Source: Candidatus Microgenomatus sp. (GTDB taxonomy: Bacteria > Patescibacteriota > Microgenomatia > UBA8517). Taken from it: 44,289 nucleotides of DNA. Under the pieces are notes generated by a model. That model did no database searches. It saw only the letters and a program-made list of their open reading frames with translations, and was not told where the DNA came from. This document shows positions 1 to 10,110 of this stretch, piece by piece (the first letter of the stretch is position 1; each line of letters starts with the position of its first letter). Location of the stretch: assembly GCA_020724555.1 (NCBI GenBank), contig DYGT01000005.1:39742-84030 (forward strand). The letters are read 5' to 3'. A program made the position numbers and the translations under genes.

Positions 1-407
1 CAGCTTAAGGTTGAATAAAGCTTTATTCTTTTTGGTTTAAGCTCGCCTACATTGGCCGCCTGATTAATAACCTTTTCCAACTCCTCATTAAGCACATTCG
101 ATAACTCCCAAATTTCTGCGCCACTATTTAAAGAAGACAAAAGCCTGGGGTTAACGGTTCCCACATAAACGCCTTCATTATTTTCAAAGACGATTGCACT
201 AAACGGTAAAAACGCCGTTAAATTTTTATCTATTTTAAGGATTTTATTAAAAACGTCTTTTTTATAAAAAGAAATAAAATAATTTTTAGCCTGTAAATCT
301 TTCTTGCTACCCAGCACTTCCCAACCATATTGTTCAAGAGCTTTTTTAAGCTCAACAAATGCTTCTTCAAGGCTTTGTCTGGTGCGGCGAAAATAAGTTA
401 AATTCAT
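1..407 (-). CDS. DUF302-like protein, partial (runs off left edge)
   Basis: Reverse strand open from ATG at 405-407 to the window edge: MNLTYFRRTRQSLEEAFVELKKALEQYGWEVLGSKKDLQAKNYFISFYKKDVFNKILKIDKNLTAFLPFSAIVFENNEGVYVGTVNPRLL...; resembles the DUF302 pattern. Absent from ORF track because it is truncated. Confidence 0.6.
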   Translation of the reverse strand, partial: MNLTYFRRTRQSLEEAFVELKKALEQYGWEVLGSKKDLQAKNYFISFYKKDVFNKILKIDKNLTAFLPFSAIVFENNEGVYVGTVNPRLLSSLNSGAEIWELSNVLNEELEKVINQAANVGELKPKRIKLYSTLS

Positions 408-484
408 AATTTATTATACACAACTCATATTAGCATTTACTAATATAATGTCAAGATATTTGGACTTGCAAGGTATAATATAGT

Positions 485-1516
485 ATGAAAAAAATATTAT
501 TTTCAATTCTTTTGGAGTTTTTCGCAGTTTTTTTGATTTTTGCCAGGCCAACAAACGCCCAGACCAATTTTGAATTTAAGCAAAACAATAAATTTGGCAT
601 TCATATTCTATCTGAAAATGATATCAATGATGCTTCGGCATTAGTTAATTCAAACGGCGGCTCCTGGGGATATGTAACCATAGTTATCCGTGAAGACGAG
701 CGTGATTTAAAGCGTTGGACCCGCGCTTTTACCCAGATGAATGAGCATAAATTGATCCCCATTGTCCGTATAGCCACTTCCCAGCAAGAGACTCTCTGGC
801 GTAAACCATCTCCCGCCGATGCCCTGGATTGGGTTAAATTTTTAGAACAACTGCCCTGGCCTACCGAAAAAAAGCATGTTATGGTTTATAACGAGCCAAA
901 CCACAGCAGCGAATGGGGAGGAGAAATAAACCCCAAGGAATATGCACGCGTCTACCGGACCTTTTGGGAAGAATTTAAAAAATCAGACAAAAACTTTGTG
1001 GTTCTGCCTGCTGCTTTAGATCTGACGGCGCCAAACGGTAAAAATACCATGGATGCTATAGACTTTTGGGAAAAAATGTACGAGGAAGATGACCTGATAT
1101 TCACCCTCTTTGATGGGTGGAATTCCCACTCTTATCCCAACCCGGGTTTTTGCGGAAGTCCCCAAGACACGGGAAGAACCAGTATCCAAGGGTATCTTTG
1201 GGAAATGGAAAACTTAAAAAAATTATATTTAAACCCGAGTTTACCGGTTTATATTACGGAAACCGGTTGGGGCTGCAATTTGCTTACGGAAAAAACTATC
1301 TCGGAAAACTACGAATATGCTTTTAACCATATCTGGTCAGATCCCCAAGTAGTTGCGGTGACACCGTTTGTGTTGAATTATCCCAACCAACCGTTCGCTC
1401 ATTTTTCATTTAAAAACCAAAGTGGCCAATTTTTTGACTTTTATGAAGTAATTAAAAATTTACCAAAAATTAAAGGGGAGCCGAAACTCATAACTAATAC
1501 TCAAATAGGTATTTGA
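485..1516 (+). CDS. Secreted glycoside-hydrolase-like (TIM-barrel) protein
   Basis: 343 aa with N-terminal signal peptide (MKKILFSILLEFFAVFLIFARPTNAQ); motifs VYNEPNHSSEW and YITETGWG resemble acid/base and nucleophile Glu regions of clan A glycosidases. Confidence 0.6.
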   Translation: MKKILFSILLEFFAVFLIFARPTNAQTNFEFKQNNKFGIHILSENDINDASALVNSNGGSWGYVTIVIREDERDLKRWTRAFTQMNEHKLIPIVRIATSQQETLWRKPSPADALDWVKFLEQLPWPTEKKHVMVYNEPNHSSEWGGEINPKEYARVYRTFWEEFKKSDKNFVVLPAALDLTAPNGKNTMDAIDFWEKMYEEDDLIFTLFDGWNSHSYPNPGFCGSPQDTGRTSIQGYLWEMENLKKLYLNPSLPVYITETGWGCNLLTEKTISENYEYAFNHIWSDPQVVAVTPFVLNYPNQPFAHFSFKNQSGQFFDFYEVIKNLPKIKGEPKLITNTQIGI

Positions 1517-2162
1517 TATCCGCGTTGCTTTGTGCAGTTTGTAGCCAAGCTTGAAAAGAATCAACCAGCTCTGTTTGCTCCAGGTTCTCCCTGACCGCAG
1601 CCAGCCGCTGCTCATCGTTTTCATATTCAGGTAAGGTCTCACCATAATCAGCGATATATTGATCGATCTCTTCCTGAGTTACATCTACATCTTCCGAAAA
1701 CATTTTTTCAACCATCAGTTGGATTTGTATTTGTTTTCTAAGCTCATCCATGCTCATACCTTGAAGATTCAAAATTTGCTGGAAATCCTGCCCTTGGGCT
1801 TCAAACTCGCTTCTTAGGGTTGCAATTTCTGTATCTATTTCTGTATCAGTTACTTCTATACCTCGGCTGTTGGCTTCTTGGCGGATTAAAGCTTCGGTAA
1901 TTTTACCTTGTAAAACTTCCTGCCCAGCTTGAGACTCCAACTGGCGGATAACGCTATAGCGGGAAATAGGCTGGCCGTTAACTGTGGCGGCAACAAAATA
2001 CCCTCTAAAATAATACAACGCACCGGCAATCAAGACAACGATGAGCGCCAAAAAAAATACGCTATTTTTTAAAATAAAGTTTTTGACTTTCAAAATGACT
2101 GGTGTGCCAACTCCTTTTCTTTCTCCCTTTAGTCTTTTTTTATCTTCAGCTTTTGCTGCCAT
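1494..2162 (-). CDS. SurA N-terminal-domain-like membrane-anchored chaperone
   Basis: One TM helix, then VNGQPISRYSVIRQLESQAGQEVLQGKITEALIRQEANSRGIEVTDTEID, typical SurA_N; no rotamase domain apparent. Confidence 0.7.
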   Translation of the reverse strand: MAAKAEDKKRLKGERKGVGTPVILKVKNFILKNSVFFLALIVVLIAGALYYFRGYFVAATVNGQPISRYSVIRQLESQAGQEVLQGKITEALIRQEANSRGIEVTDTEIDTEIATLRSEFEAQGQDFQQILNLQGMSMDELRKQIQIQLMVEKMFSEDVDVTQEEIDQYIADYGETLPEYENDEQRLAAVRENLEQTELVDSFQAWLQTAQSNADIKYLFEY

Positions 2163-2286
2163 GCTATGAGTATAGCATAAAAAAATTTTTTACAACACTT
2201 CTTTCACTTTTCTTACTCCCCTTTAACTAACCTTTACTAAAACTTGCCTATTCTAAAAATTGTGAGAATTAAGGAGGTGATAAAAT

Positions 2287-2811
2287 ATGAATAACGATGA
2301 CAAATTAATAACAGCCTTGTTTGTGGACAGTAAAAAGGCAGGAGAAGCTATAGCGGAACTAAAAGAAAAAGGCTACACAAAAAACATCTCCGTGATTATC
2401 CGCGACGAAACAGATGGCGAGGTTAAAACCAAGGAAGTAAAAGACGAAACCGGCGACGGCGCAATCAGCGCAGCTGCAACCGGAGGAGTCATCGGTGGTT
2501 TGGCAGGACTTGCTGCCGGAGCAATTTCACTAGTGGTACCCGGTGTGGGTCCTTTAGTCATCACCGGCCCGCTGGTAGCCACATGGGGTTTGACGGGCGG
2601 AGCGTTGGGTGCTCTCGCAGGCGGCTTAGTTGGTGCTTTAGTAGACGCAGGTGTATCACAAGAGGAAGCCGAACGGTATGAGACAAGAATAATGGAAGGG
2701 GATGTATTAGTAGCCGTCACTACGGACGACGAACACGTAGATGAAGTAAGGGAAATATTAGATAATCACGACGCCTTGGATAGTGCTGTCAGGCAGTACG
2801 TTAGTGCATAA
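2287..2811 (+). CDS. YflT/general-stress-protein-like protein with glycine-rich hydrophobic segment
   Basis: SD aaggaggtgat before ATG; N-terminal LITALFVDSKKAGEAIAELKEKGY and central glycine-zipper-like region. Confidence 0.6.
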   Translation: MNNDDKLITALFVDSKKAGEAIAELKEKGYTKNISVIIRDETDGEVKTKEVKDETGDGAISAAATGGVIGGLAGLAAGAISLVVPGVGPLVITGPLVATWGLTGGALGALAGGLVGALVDAGVSQEEAERYETRIMEGDVLVAVTTDDEHVDEVREILDNHDALDSAVRQYVSA

Positions 2812-2820
2812 ATTATTAAA

Positions 2821-2854
2821 AACCCCGGGTTTAGGGCAGGATCCGGGGTTTTTT
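2821..2854 (+). terminator. Rho-independent terminator
   Basis: aaccccgg-gtttagggcaggat-ccggggtt followed by tttt, immediately after the 2287-2811 stop codon. Confidence 0.85.
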
Positions 2855-3479
2855 ATGCCTTTAATAACAATAAGCCCATCAAATTAAAAACAAGAGGGAC
2901 AAGCAAAAGAAGTGCGGCTTCTTTTAAAAATGAAATTATTACCGCCGGCAAGCCGAAATAAAATAACAAACCACACCCCAAAGATATTATAGGAATTAAA
3001 AATACCCAGACTCCTTTCATGTCCTCCCGCGACAAAAACATGGTATTACCCAACAAAAAAACCAAATATCCCCACAAAACCCACTGCCACCAAGATTCAA
3101 AGGGGTGGAGATGTAATAAATACACTAAACCAATTAATCCTGTCAGCCCCAAAACAAACGGTGCCACTCCGATTAAAAAACGCCTAAATAAACCGGTTTG
3201 CGCCAAGGAAACCGAACCCATTATCACTTCGTTGCCGCTTCTTTTTGGCCTTAAGGAACTTAATTCGGCGCGAACTCCCAACAATCTGGCCGCCAAAAGA
3301 TGAGAAATTTCATGAAAATAAGTGCCACCAAAAAATAAAAGCGAAAATACCCACAAACCCAATTTGGGTTTAAACAGAACGTTTAAAAACTTTAAGGTCT
3401 TGCCTTGAAGCGCCCGGGATGTACGAAAAAGCATTATTATTTCAACAATTAAGAGTGCGGGCCATAAAAAAGTTGACAT
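2853..3479 (-). CDS. M50-like membrane metallopeptidase
   Basis: HExxH in a TM segment: GTYFHEISHLLAARLLG; multi-TM. Start re-assigned to MSTFLWP (3479) rather than 3545. Confidence 0.65.
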   Translation of the reverse strand: MSTFLWPALLIVEIIMLFRTSRALQGKTLKFLNVLFKPKLGLWVFSLLFFGGTYFHEISHLLAARLLGVRAELSSLRPKRSGNEVIMGSVSLAQTGLFRRFLIGVAPFVLGLTGLIGLVYLLHLHPFESWWQWVLWGYLVFLLGNTMFLSREDMKGVWVFLIPIISLGCGLLFYFGLPAVIISFLKEAALLLLVPLVFNLMGLLLLKA

Positions 3480-3508
3480 TATTGTATTATAATTATTATT
3501 TCCAAAGT

Positions 3509-4120
3509 ATGTATAAAAACGAAGTTTTTTTCGACATAGAAACACAAAAATTATTTTCCGAAATTGAGGATTTCGACCCGGGTAAATTAAAGCTCTCTAT
3601 TGTCTCTGCATATGTGCGGAAAGTGGATTTAAGCGGCACGGAAACGGAAGGGCAAATGTTTAGTTTTTGGGAAAATGATCTGGCTTCACTTTGGACCCAT
3701 TTTCAAAATGCAGACAGAATAGTAGGGTTTAACTCCATAAAATTCGACGTTGCCGTGCTTCAACCTTACACACAAATACCCCTTTTAAAGTTTAACCATT
3801 TTGACATTTTAGACGAGGTCAAAAAAGCCTTTGGCAAACGTATAAGCCTAAACGACATTGTCAAAGAAACGCTGGGTGTCCAAAAAATTGACGTCGGCAC
3901 TAATGCTGTGGCTTATTGGACCCGGGGAGACCGGAAGAGCCTGGCAAAATTACAAAAATATTGTGAAGCAGATGTACTTTTAACACGCGACCTCTACGAT
4001 TTTGCCTTTAAAAACAAACGGCTTAAATTCAAAGATAAATGGAATACAGTCCGGGAAATTAAGGTGGACTTCTCCTACCCAACGGCAGAAGATCCCAATA
4101 AACAAATTGGCCTTTTTTAG
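3509..4120 (+). CDS. RNase H-like / DnaQ-like exonuclease-fold protein
   Basis: Starts MYKNEVFFDIETQKLFSEIEDFD; FDIET, IVGFNSIKFDVAVL and YCEADVLLTRDLY motifs match a 3'-5' exonuclease (YprB-type) fold. Start moved to 3509. Confidence 0.7.
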   Translation: MYKNEVFFDIETQKLFSEIEDFDPGKLKLSIVSAYVRKVDLSGTETEGQMFSFWENDLASLWTHFQNADRIVGFNSIKFDVAVLQPYTQIPLLKFNHFDILDEVKKAFGKRISLNDIVKETLGVQKIDVGTNAVAYWTRGDRKSLAKLQKYCEADVLLTRDLYDFAFKNKRLKFKDKWNTVREIKVDFSYPTAEDPNKQIGLF

Positions 4121-4147
4121 CGCCTCACCATGTTATAATTAAAGACA

Positions 4148-4417
4148 ATGGAAGAACAGGAAAAAGCTAAAGTAAATAAAAAAAGAAAATTAAGTTTAAA
4201 AACAAAAATTATCTTGTTTGAGCTCCTTGTCATTATTGCCTTAATAATTGCCGGAATTTATTTCAGAAGCCGGATTATAACTTCTAATAATTACATTGAG
4301 GAGCATAATCAACTCAGCAAAGAAAAAACCCGCTGTGAAGAATTAATGAGCAGACAAAGTGGGGATTTTGATCAGTACCAATACTGCAGGCAACTGCTTC
4401 AAACTTTTTTTGAATAA
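4148..4417 (+). CDS. Small single-pass membrane protein (FtsL/DivIC-like topology)
   Basis: Basic N-terminus, one TM helix, short coiled-coil-like tail; tataat box 8 nt before ATG. Confidence 0.45.
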   Translation: MEEQEKAKVNKKRKLSLKTKIILFELLVIIALIIAGIYFRSRIITSNNYIEEHNQLSKEKTRCEELMSRQSGDFDQYQYCRQLLQTFFE

Positions 4418-5060
4418 GCAATATAAAAATATCAAAATTTACGACAACCGCAGTCAAGCGGGAAGGCTACTAGGTGAAAATTTAATAAAATTCAAAAAAT
4501 ATAAGCCTGTCGTAATCTCAATCCCCAGAGGAGGGGTGGTTTTGGGCAAAGAAATCAGCAAAATTTTAAATAGCCCGCATACAGTGGTCATAGCCAGAAA
4601 AATTAGTCATCCAGAGCACCCCGAATACGGCATCGGAGCAATATCAGAGGACCTTGAAGCGTATTTTGATTTTAATTATTTTGATTCAGAAAGCTATGAC
4701 GCCTCACTTTTAACCACGCAAATAATAAAAGAGAGAGCAGAAGTCAAAAAAAGAGTCAAACTTTTCCGTGGGAATAAAAAACTAAAAATAAAAAATCGCC
4801 TGGTGATTGTAGTCGACGATGGTCTGGCAACGGGTGTAACCGCTACTTCCGCTTTGAGGTATTTACAAAAATTGTCTCCCCAAAAAATTATTTTTGCCGC
4901 TCCGGTTTGTGCATATCGTTCCCTTAAAGACATTAAAAGGTATGCACAAGTTGTGGTGTGCCTCCAAAAACCAAAAAATCTTCGGGCAATAAGCTCTTAT
5001 TATAAAGATTTCTCTCAAGTAAGCGACGAGTTGGCTTTAAATCTTTTGCATGACTCCTAG
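4410..5060 (+). CDS. Phosphoribosyltransferase family protein
   Basis: PRPP loop VIVVDDGLATGVTATSALRYL and VVISIPRGGVVLGKEI. TTG start at 4410 fits better than the 4359 ATG. Confidence 0.7.
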   Translation: MNKQYKNIKIYDNRSQAGRLLGENLIKFKKYKPVVISIPRGGVVLGKEISKILNSPHTVVIARKISHPEHPEYGIGAISEDLEAYFDFNYFDSESYDASLLTTQIIKERAEVKKRVKLFRGNKKLKIKNRLVIVVDDGLATGVTATSALRYLQKLSPQKIIFAAPVCAYRSLKDIKRYAQVVVCLQKPKNLRAISSYYKDFSQVSDELALNLLHDS

Positions 5061-5648
5061 CGCTTTCCTGCCACAGACAGGCCAAGCCCCAAAGCCATCG
5101 CGGGCCATTTTAAAGGCAGCTGTTCGGGCGGCCTCATGAGCGTCAAAGCGAAGCTCGTCGTCTGGATCAAGCCCCATGGCCTTGCGGTTAGAAGCCCATG
5201 TACTTGCCAAAAACTGAAATAATCCACCATAAGGCCCGTTGACGGCATTTGGCCGAAGACCGGATTCACAAGCCGCAATCGCCAGCATGGCGTCACCATT
5301 TACACCATATTGAGCCGCTGCCTGGCGAATTACGACCTCGACAGCACTACTGGTTTTTACAGACACTTGTGCGGGGGCGGGCATGTGCTTGGCAGGCACA
5401 ACCGTTGGTTTGAGATTTTCCGCCTTAATCTCGGAATTTTTAAAAGATTCGTTTTGCGCCGCTAAAACACGGCCATACAGCATTTCCCAACCAAGGTCGT
5501 TTTCCACGCCCAAAACCTGATCATAATTAACACTCGCTATCGTTTTTAGGCTAAACTCAGGCTTTTGGACGTATAAAGCTGCCCCTGCTAGCAAAATGAT
5601 GGCCGCGTTGAGCACAATTGGGGATATTTTTAGGTGTTTTTGCCACAT
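5037..5648 (-). CDS. Transglycosylase-like (lysozyme/SLT-like) domain protein, membrane anchored
   Basis: N-terminal TM; IRQAAAQYGVNGDAMLAIAACESGLRPNAVNGPYGGLFQFLASTWASN has the ESG...GGLFQF pattern. Confidence 0.75.
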   Translation of the reverse strand: MWQKHLKISPIVLNAAIILLAGAALYVQKPEFSLKTIASVNYDQVLGVENDLGWEMLYGRVLAAQNESFKNSEIKAENLKPTVVPAKHMPAPAQVSVKTSSAVEVVIRQAAAQYGVNGDAMLAIAACESGLRPNAVNGPYGGLFQFLASTWASNRKAMGLDPDDELRFDAHEAARTAAFKMARDGFGAWPVCGRKALGVMQKI

Positions 5649-5730
5649 GAGAAGGCAGGTTATTTTGGCTTAAGAAGGCAGAGTTTTATTTTGGGTAGTA
5701 GGCCGTATTATACTAAAAATTGCCTAAAAA

Positions 5731-7545
5731 TCAAGCTTTTGCATTTATTTTGCGGGCTCGTCTACGGTCAAGCTCAGATAAATATTTTTTCCTAAGCCGA
5801 AGGGCCTGAGGAGTAATTTCCAGCAAATCGTCGTCGCTTAAAAAATCCAAAGATTGCTCCAACGAAAGGTGGGTTGCAGGAGTTAATTGCAGTACTCCAT
5901 CTGAGGCTTTGCTTCTCATGTTTGTTAACTGTTTACCCTTGCACACATTTATGGCTATATCTTCGTCTTTTACATTCATGCCGATGATCATGCCTTCATA
6001 GACCTCGGTTGCAGGCTCAATAAAGGTTACTCCCCTGCCTTGTGCGTTATTAAGTCCATACGCCAAAGCTACTCCACTTTCGCTGGCAATCAAAACTCCA
6101 CGCTTACTTCTGGAAATTTCTTTCCCAACTGGCCTGTAATCTAAAAATGCACTGTTAAAAACCACTGTTCCTTTTGTGGCGGTATTTAATAAACCCCTTA
6201 GGCCTATCAGACTACGGGTAGGAATAATATAAATAAACTCCACTTCGGCATCATTCACGGGTTTCATCTTGACAAGCTCCGCTCCCCTTTTTCCAAATTC
6301 TTCGGTTATAACACCCGTATATTCACTCAAAACCGTAATATAAGCCTCCTCATACGGTTCACATTTTTGCCCGTTTATTTCTTTAATAATTACTTCAGGT
6401 TTTCCGACTTCCAGCTCATACCCTTCGCGCCGCATGGTTTCCAAAAGAATAGACAGATGAAGCTCGCCACGGCCGGAGACCACGAATTTTCCATTAGTTA
6501 ATTTTTCCACTCTTAGGCTTAAATTAGTCTCCAATTCTTTGTTCAAGCGCTCTTCAATCTGTCTGCTGGTTACAAATTTTCCTTCTTTACCTGAAAAAGG
6601 CGATGTATTTGGCCCCAAAGTCATATGAAGGGTAGGCTCTCCTATAGAAACCGAAGGCAAGGGATCAGTGTCAAAAGATGTAACCACACTGTCGCCTATT
6701 TTAGCTTTACCAATACCGGAAAAGGATACGATTTCACCGCTTTTTGCCTTGTCTACTTCCACTTTTTCCAGTCCCTGCCAAACAAATAGTTTTCCCACTA
6801 AAAAAGATTCGTCGCTACCTGCCAGTTTTACTTTATCGTTTTTTTGGATCATCCCTTGGTGGATTTTTCCTACAACAATCCTTCCCAAATGCGGATCGTA
6901 GTCAATTGAGGTAACCAGCATTTTAAATGGTCCGGGGTTTTGCTTACTTTGTGGAATGTATTTTTTGATGGTCTCCAAAAGCGGGATGACATCACCTTTT
7001 TCCTCACTACCGGGCAGATTATAAAAAACAGCACCCTGCCGGCCTATGGCATATAAAACTGGAAAACTAAGCTGGGACTGATCATGGGCAAGGTCTAAAA
7101 AAAGGCTTTCTATGTTGGAAAGGGTAAGGGCTGGATCGGCGAATTTTTTGTCGATTTTGTTGATAACAACGATTATTTTAAGACCCAACTCCAATGCTTT
7201 TTTTAAGACAAATCTTGTCTGGGGCATGGGACCTTCTTGTGCGTCGACGATTAAAAGCGCACCATCCGCCATACCAAGAGTACGCTCGACTTCGCCTGAA
7301 AAATCCGCGTGCCCCGGTGTGTCTATGATATTAATTTTTATGTCTTCATAAATTACGGCACAATTTTTGGCAAATATTGTGATACCACGCTCACGCTCAA
7401 GCTCATTTCTATCTAGAATCTGAGTTTGCTGCATCTCCTCCTCGTTCTCGCGGAATACATGGCTTTGTTTTAAGATCGCGTCCACCAGTGTAGTTTTTCC
7501 ATGGTCTACATGAGCGATTACGGCAATATTTATAATTTTTTCCAT
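5731..7545 (-). CDS. typA: Translational GTPase TypA/BipA
   Basis: MEKIINIAVIAHVDHGKTTLVDAIL, DTPGHADFSGEVER, NKIDK and TypA C-terminal domain (ANVCKGKQLTNMRSK-like INVCKGKQLTNMRSKASD). Start re-assigned from 7599 to 7545. Confidence 0.95.
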   Translation of the reverse strand: MEKIINIAVIAHVDHGKTTLVDAILKQSHVFRENEEEMQQTQILDRNELERERGITIFAKNCAVIYEDIKINIIDTPGHADFSGEVERTLGMADGALLIVDAQEGPMPQTRFVLKKALELGLKIIVVINKIDKKFADPALTLSNIESLFLDLAHDQSQLSFPVLYAIGRQGAVFYNLPGSEEKGDVIPLLETIKKYIPQSKQNPGPFKMLVTSIDYDPHLGRIVVGKIHQGMIQKNDKVKLAGSDESFLVGKLFVWQGLEKVEVDKAKSGEIVSFSGIGKAKIGDSVVTSFDTDPLPSVSIGEPTLHMTLGPNTSPFSGKEGKFVTSRQIEERLNKELETNLSLRVEKLTNGKFVVSGRGELHLSILLETMRREGYELEVGKPEVIIKEINGQKCEPYEEAYITVLSEYTGVITEEFGKRGAELVKMKPVNDAEVEFIYIIPTRSLIGLRGLLNTATKGTVVFNSAFLDYRPVGKEISRSKRGVLIASESGVALAYGLNNAQGRGVTFIEPATEVYEGMIIGMNVKDEDIAINVCKGKQLTNMRSKASDGVLQLTPATHLSLEQSLDFLSDDDLLEITPQALRLRKKYLSELDRRRARKINAKA

Positions 7546-7651
7546 AGTTTTTTCCAAAAAAAATTCCCCTCCATTTACGGGGAATCTATATTTTAGCATA
7601 AAAAACCAATATTAATCCACCAAAGCCGGCAAACGGGCAGATAAGGCCTAC

Positions 7652-8713
7652 CTACGACTCAAGTCTTTCATTCATCTCATATAAAGCAACAACAAACAAA
7701 GATTCACTCCAGCCCAAAGGAGTGTTTTCATTGTATTCCGGGCTGTTACTGAAATAAAGCTCGGGCATGCCTCGGGGCGTGTCTTCGGCAAGAAGGCTTT
7801 TGATTAATTCTTCGGCTTTTTCAACCTGCCCCATTTTTTGGTAAATAATTGCGAGCCAGGAAAGCCCGAATGTCCATTCGGCCTCTTCACTCAGGGTGTC
7901 AATATTTTTGTTGTAATATCTATCGCCTTTATAGCGAATTACACCGCGTTTTTTTAATAAATGGTATTCAACGTTTGTTAATATCTCCTCTTTTTGCTCG
8001 TCGTTAACGACGTCGTACGGCCAGATTAAAGAAAGCTGGGCAAGGTCTACAAATTTACGTTTAGACTCACGCGGTAGTAACTCACTTAATGCTTTTTCCC
8101 CTTTTTTAATTAAAGAAAGCGGTACTTCAATATATGAAAGTCTGGAAATGGATTTAAGGCCTGCCACACAAGCCCCGACACTACTGGCGTGAAGCTCCTC
8201 ATCTTCTTCCCACATACCGGAATCGGGATCATGCCAGTATTCAATGGCTTCGAGGTATTTAATAAGCTTATTTACAATGCGCACATGGTCAGGAGTTTTG
8301 ATGACTGCGCGTTTATTTTTTACTTCAAGCTCCCCCAAACGAAATAAAATGCAGCCCACGGCATCATTTTGTTTGTTGCCCCACTCTTCCCAAAATTCAG
8401 CAAACGTTTCTGGATGAAACCTGGCATGAATATATTCATAACTATAAGTGGGTTTATTTTTGATCGCCTTATCAATCTTATCTTCGTGGTGTAAAAAAAT
8501 ATTTAGGATTGCGCGATATGTGCGCTCGACCGTTTTCCAGTCTCCGATTATCTCAAACGCCAAAGTCTCATAAAAATTGTCTCTAAGCCAACTTTTATCG
8601 TACCCCGTGGGCACACCCTGTTTTGAAGCCAAAAAAAGCCCGGATTTACTTTGAAGACTCTTTAAAATTCTAATATGTTTTTTAATAAGATCGTCGTAGG
8701 TTACCCTAGCCAT
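7652..8713 (-). CDS. Glycoside hydrolase family 15-like protein
   Basis: GYDKSWLRDNFYETLAFEIIGDW, YSYEYIHARFHPETFAEFWEEWGNKQNDAVGCILFRL resemble GH15/glucoamylase-like (alpha/alpha)6 proteins. Confidence 0.65.
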   Translation of the reverse strand: MARVTYDDLIKKHIRILKSLQSKSGLFLASKQGVPTGYDKSWLRDNFYETLAFEIIGDWKTVERTYRAILNIFLHHEDKIDKAIKNKPTYSYEYIHARFHPETFAEFWEEWGNKQNDAVGCILFRLGELEVKNKRAVIKTPDHVRIVNKLIKYLEAIEYWHDPDSGMWEEDEELHASSVGACVAGLKSISRLSYIEVPLSLIKKGEKALSELLPRESKRKFVDLAQLSLIWPYDVVNDEQKEEILTNVEYHLLKKRGVIRYKGDRYYNKNIDTLSEEAEWTFGLSWLAIIYQKMGQVEKAEELIKSLLAEDTPRGMPELYFSNSPEYNENTPLGWSESLFVVALYEMNERLES

Positions 8714-8757
8714 ACAACTATTTTAAACTATTTATAACAGCTTTAGCACCTAATATA

Positions 8758-9456
8758 TCAAAACCCATGGCTTTTGATTGCATTTGTATAATTGCAGTGC
8801 TCGCATTCCTGAGCTGCTTCTGGTGGTATAGGACTATCCAAACAATCGCGGATCTCCATAATTTTCCCCTCCACCCACGAATCGTCACCGCTGTAGGCAA
8901 TAAGGTTTATCTCAAACTCCAGTTTTCCGTCAAAGGCTTTTCTATCTTTTTGCCCGTTGGCATAAACAAAATAACCGGTTGAGGAGACCTTGTAACCGTT
9001 TTGTCGCAAGAGCCACTGGTAAATCTCCATTTGCCGCCTATAGGCGTCGTGCCAAGGGGTGTCTTCCAAATGATCAACCACCCCGTTTTTGGCTGTAGCT
9101 TTATAATCAACCACGATGTATTCGCCTTTGGAGTTAATCCACAAGTCATCAATGGCACCGAAGATGAGTAAATCCGTTGGCTTGTGGTGGTATTGCACTC
9201 CGGTAAAGTTATGCCGCCAAGCATCTAGCATCTCGTGCGCCACCGGCCGAGCGTCTATCCCGTATTGCTCCTGCAACGGGTGCGGCTCCCCTTTTGCGCG
9301 GTGAATGTCAAACTCCTCTTTAAGGAGGTGGTCCACGGCGGAGTTAAGGGTAAAAGCGGGCATCCCCGGCCGCTTAATCCCCGCCACCTGATCCAGCCAA
9401 AAGCACCTCGGGCACTGGATGAAAAGATCAATTTTAGAACGGGAAAGTTTTGTCAT
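8758..9456 (-). CDS. PD-(D/E)XK nuclease superfamily (RecB/Cas4-like) protein
   Basis: MTKLSRSKIDLFIQCPRCFWLDQVAGIKRP, FGAIDDLW..GEYIVVDYKATAK (D...DYK), C-terminal Cys pair CEHCNY. Confidence 0.75.
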   Translation of the reverse strand: MTKLSRSKIDLFIQCPRCFWLDQVAGIKRPGMPAFTLNSAVDHLLKEEFDIHRAKGEPHPLQEQYGIDARPVAHEMLDAWRHNFTGVQYHHKPTDLLIFGAIDDLWINSKGEYIVVDYKATAKNGVVDHLEDTPWHDAYRRQMEIYQWLLRQNGYKVSSTGYFVYANGQKDRKAFDGKLEFEINLIAYSGDDSWVEGKIMEIRDCLDSPIPPEAAQECEHCNYTNAIKSHGF

Positions 9457-9503
9457 TTAATACATTTTACCCCAAAATCCCGAAAGTTGTAGAATGTAAG
9501 AAA

Positions 9504-10070
9504 ATGGATATTAAAAACATAAAATTTCAGTCCAAGGAAGCAAAATTCCCAGACAACCTTTATTTTTTTGGTATATGGCTTGTGTCCAAAGAAAGGCTTA
9601 CGCTCTATTTTCCCCAAAAAACCTATATCTCAGCTGAAAATACACTCAAAGCAGGTAAAAAATATCTTCCTCATGCCCGCAGTCAAGTTCACAAAACCAC
9701 AAAAATTCCTAATGTAATTATAATTATTAGTTTAAAATATTCTAAAAAAATCAAACTTCAAAAAAGTTTATGGTCTCAAAATCCATCGGGTAATATAATA
9801 ACGCATTCTTACTCGTTAATCGAAGCAGTTGATAAATATCACGATCACCACGTCGTTGTAGCACCGGTATGGGAAAAAAACAAATGTGAGCTTAAAGTTG
9901 CCCTTGGAATAAACAAAAAGGCTAAAAAAACCGAGCTTTATAAGGCCATGCAGTCATCCGATACCTATATCAGTCCGGAGGCAAAACACGCTGCGCTTTA
10001 TTCAATCTTTGATGTCTATAGCTTTGATTTTGATACAAACCAATTAGTTGAAAAGAGTTTGAATAACTAA
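9504..10070 (+). CDS. Hypothetical protein
   Basis: ORF, start re-assigned to ATG 9504 (MDIKNIKFQSKEAKFPDNLYFF); no family recognised. Confidence 0.6.
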   Translation: MDIKNIKFQSKEAKFPDNLYFFGIWLVSKERLTLYFPQKTYISAENTLKAGKKYLPHARSQVHKTTKIPNVIIIISLKYSKKIKLQKSLWSQNPSGNIITHSYSLIEAVDKYHDHHVVVAPVWEKNKCELKVALGINKKAKKTELYKAMQSSDTYISPEAKHAALYSIFDVYSFDFDTNQLVEKSLNN

Positions 10071-10110
10071 ATAGCCAGGTTTGAAACTCACGTTTTTGTA
10101 AACAAATTAT

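Noticed and set aside
2373-2720. 115-aa antisense ORF
   Set aside because: Lies wholly opposite a well-supported stress-protein gene; low-complexity Pro/Ala/Thr translation is a mirror of the glycine-rich sense strand.
8907-9224. 105-aa minus-strand ORF
   Set aside because: Alternate frame within the PD-(D/E)XK gene.
8758-9456. cas4 as part of a CRISPR system
   Set aside because: Cas4-like nuclease fold but no cas1/cas2 or repeats nearby; called only as PD-(D/E)XK nuclease.
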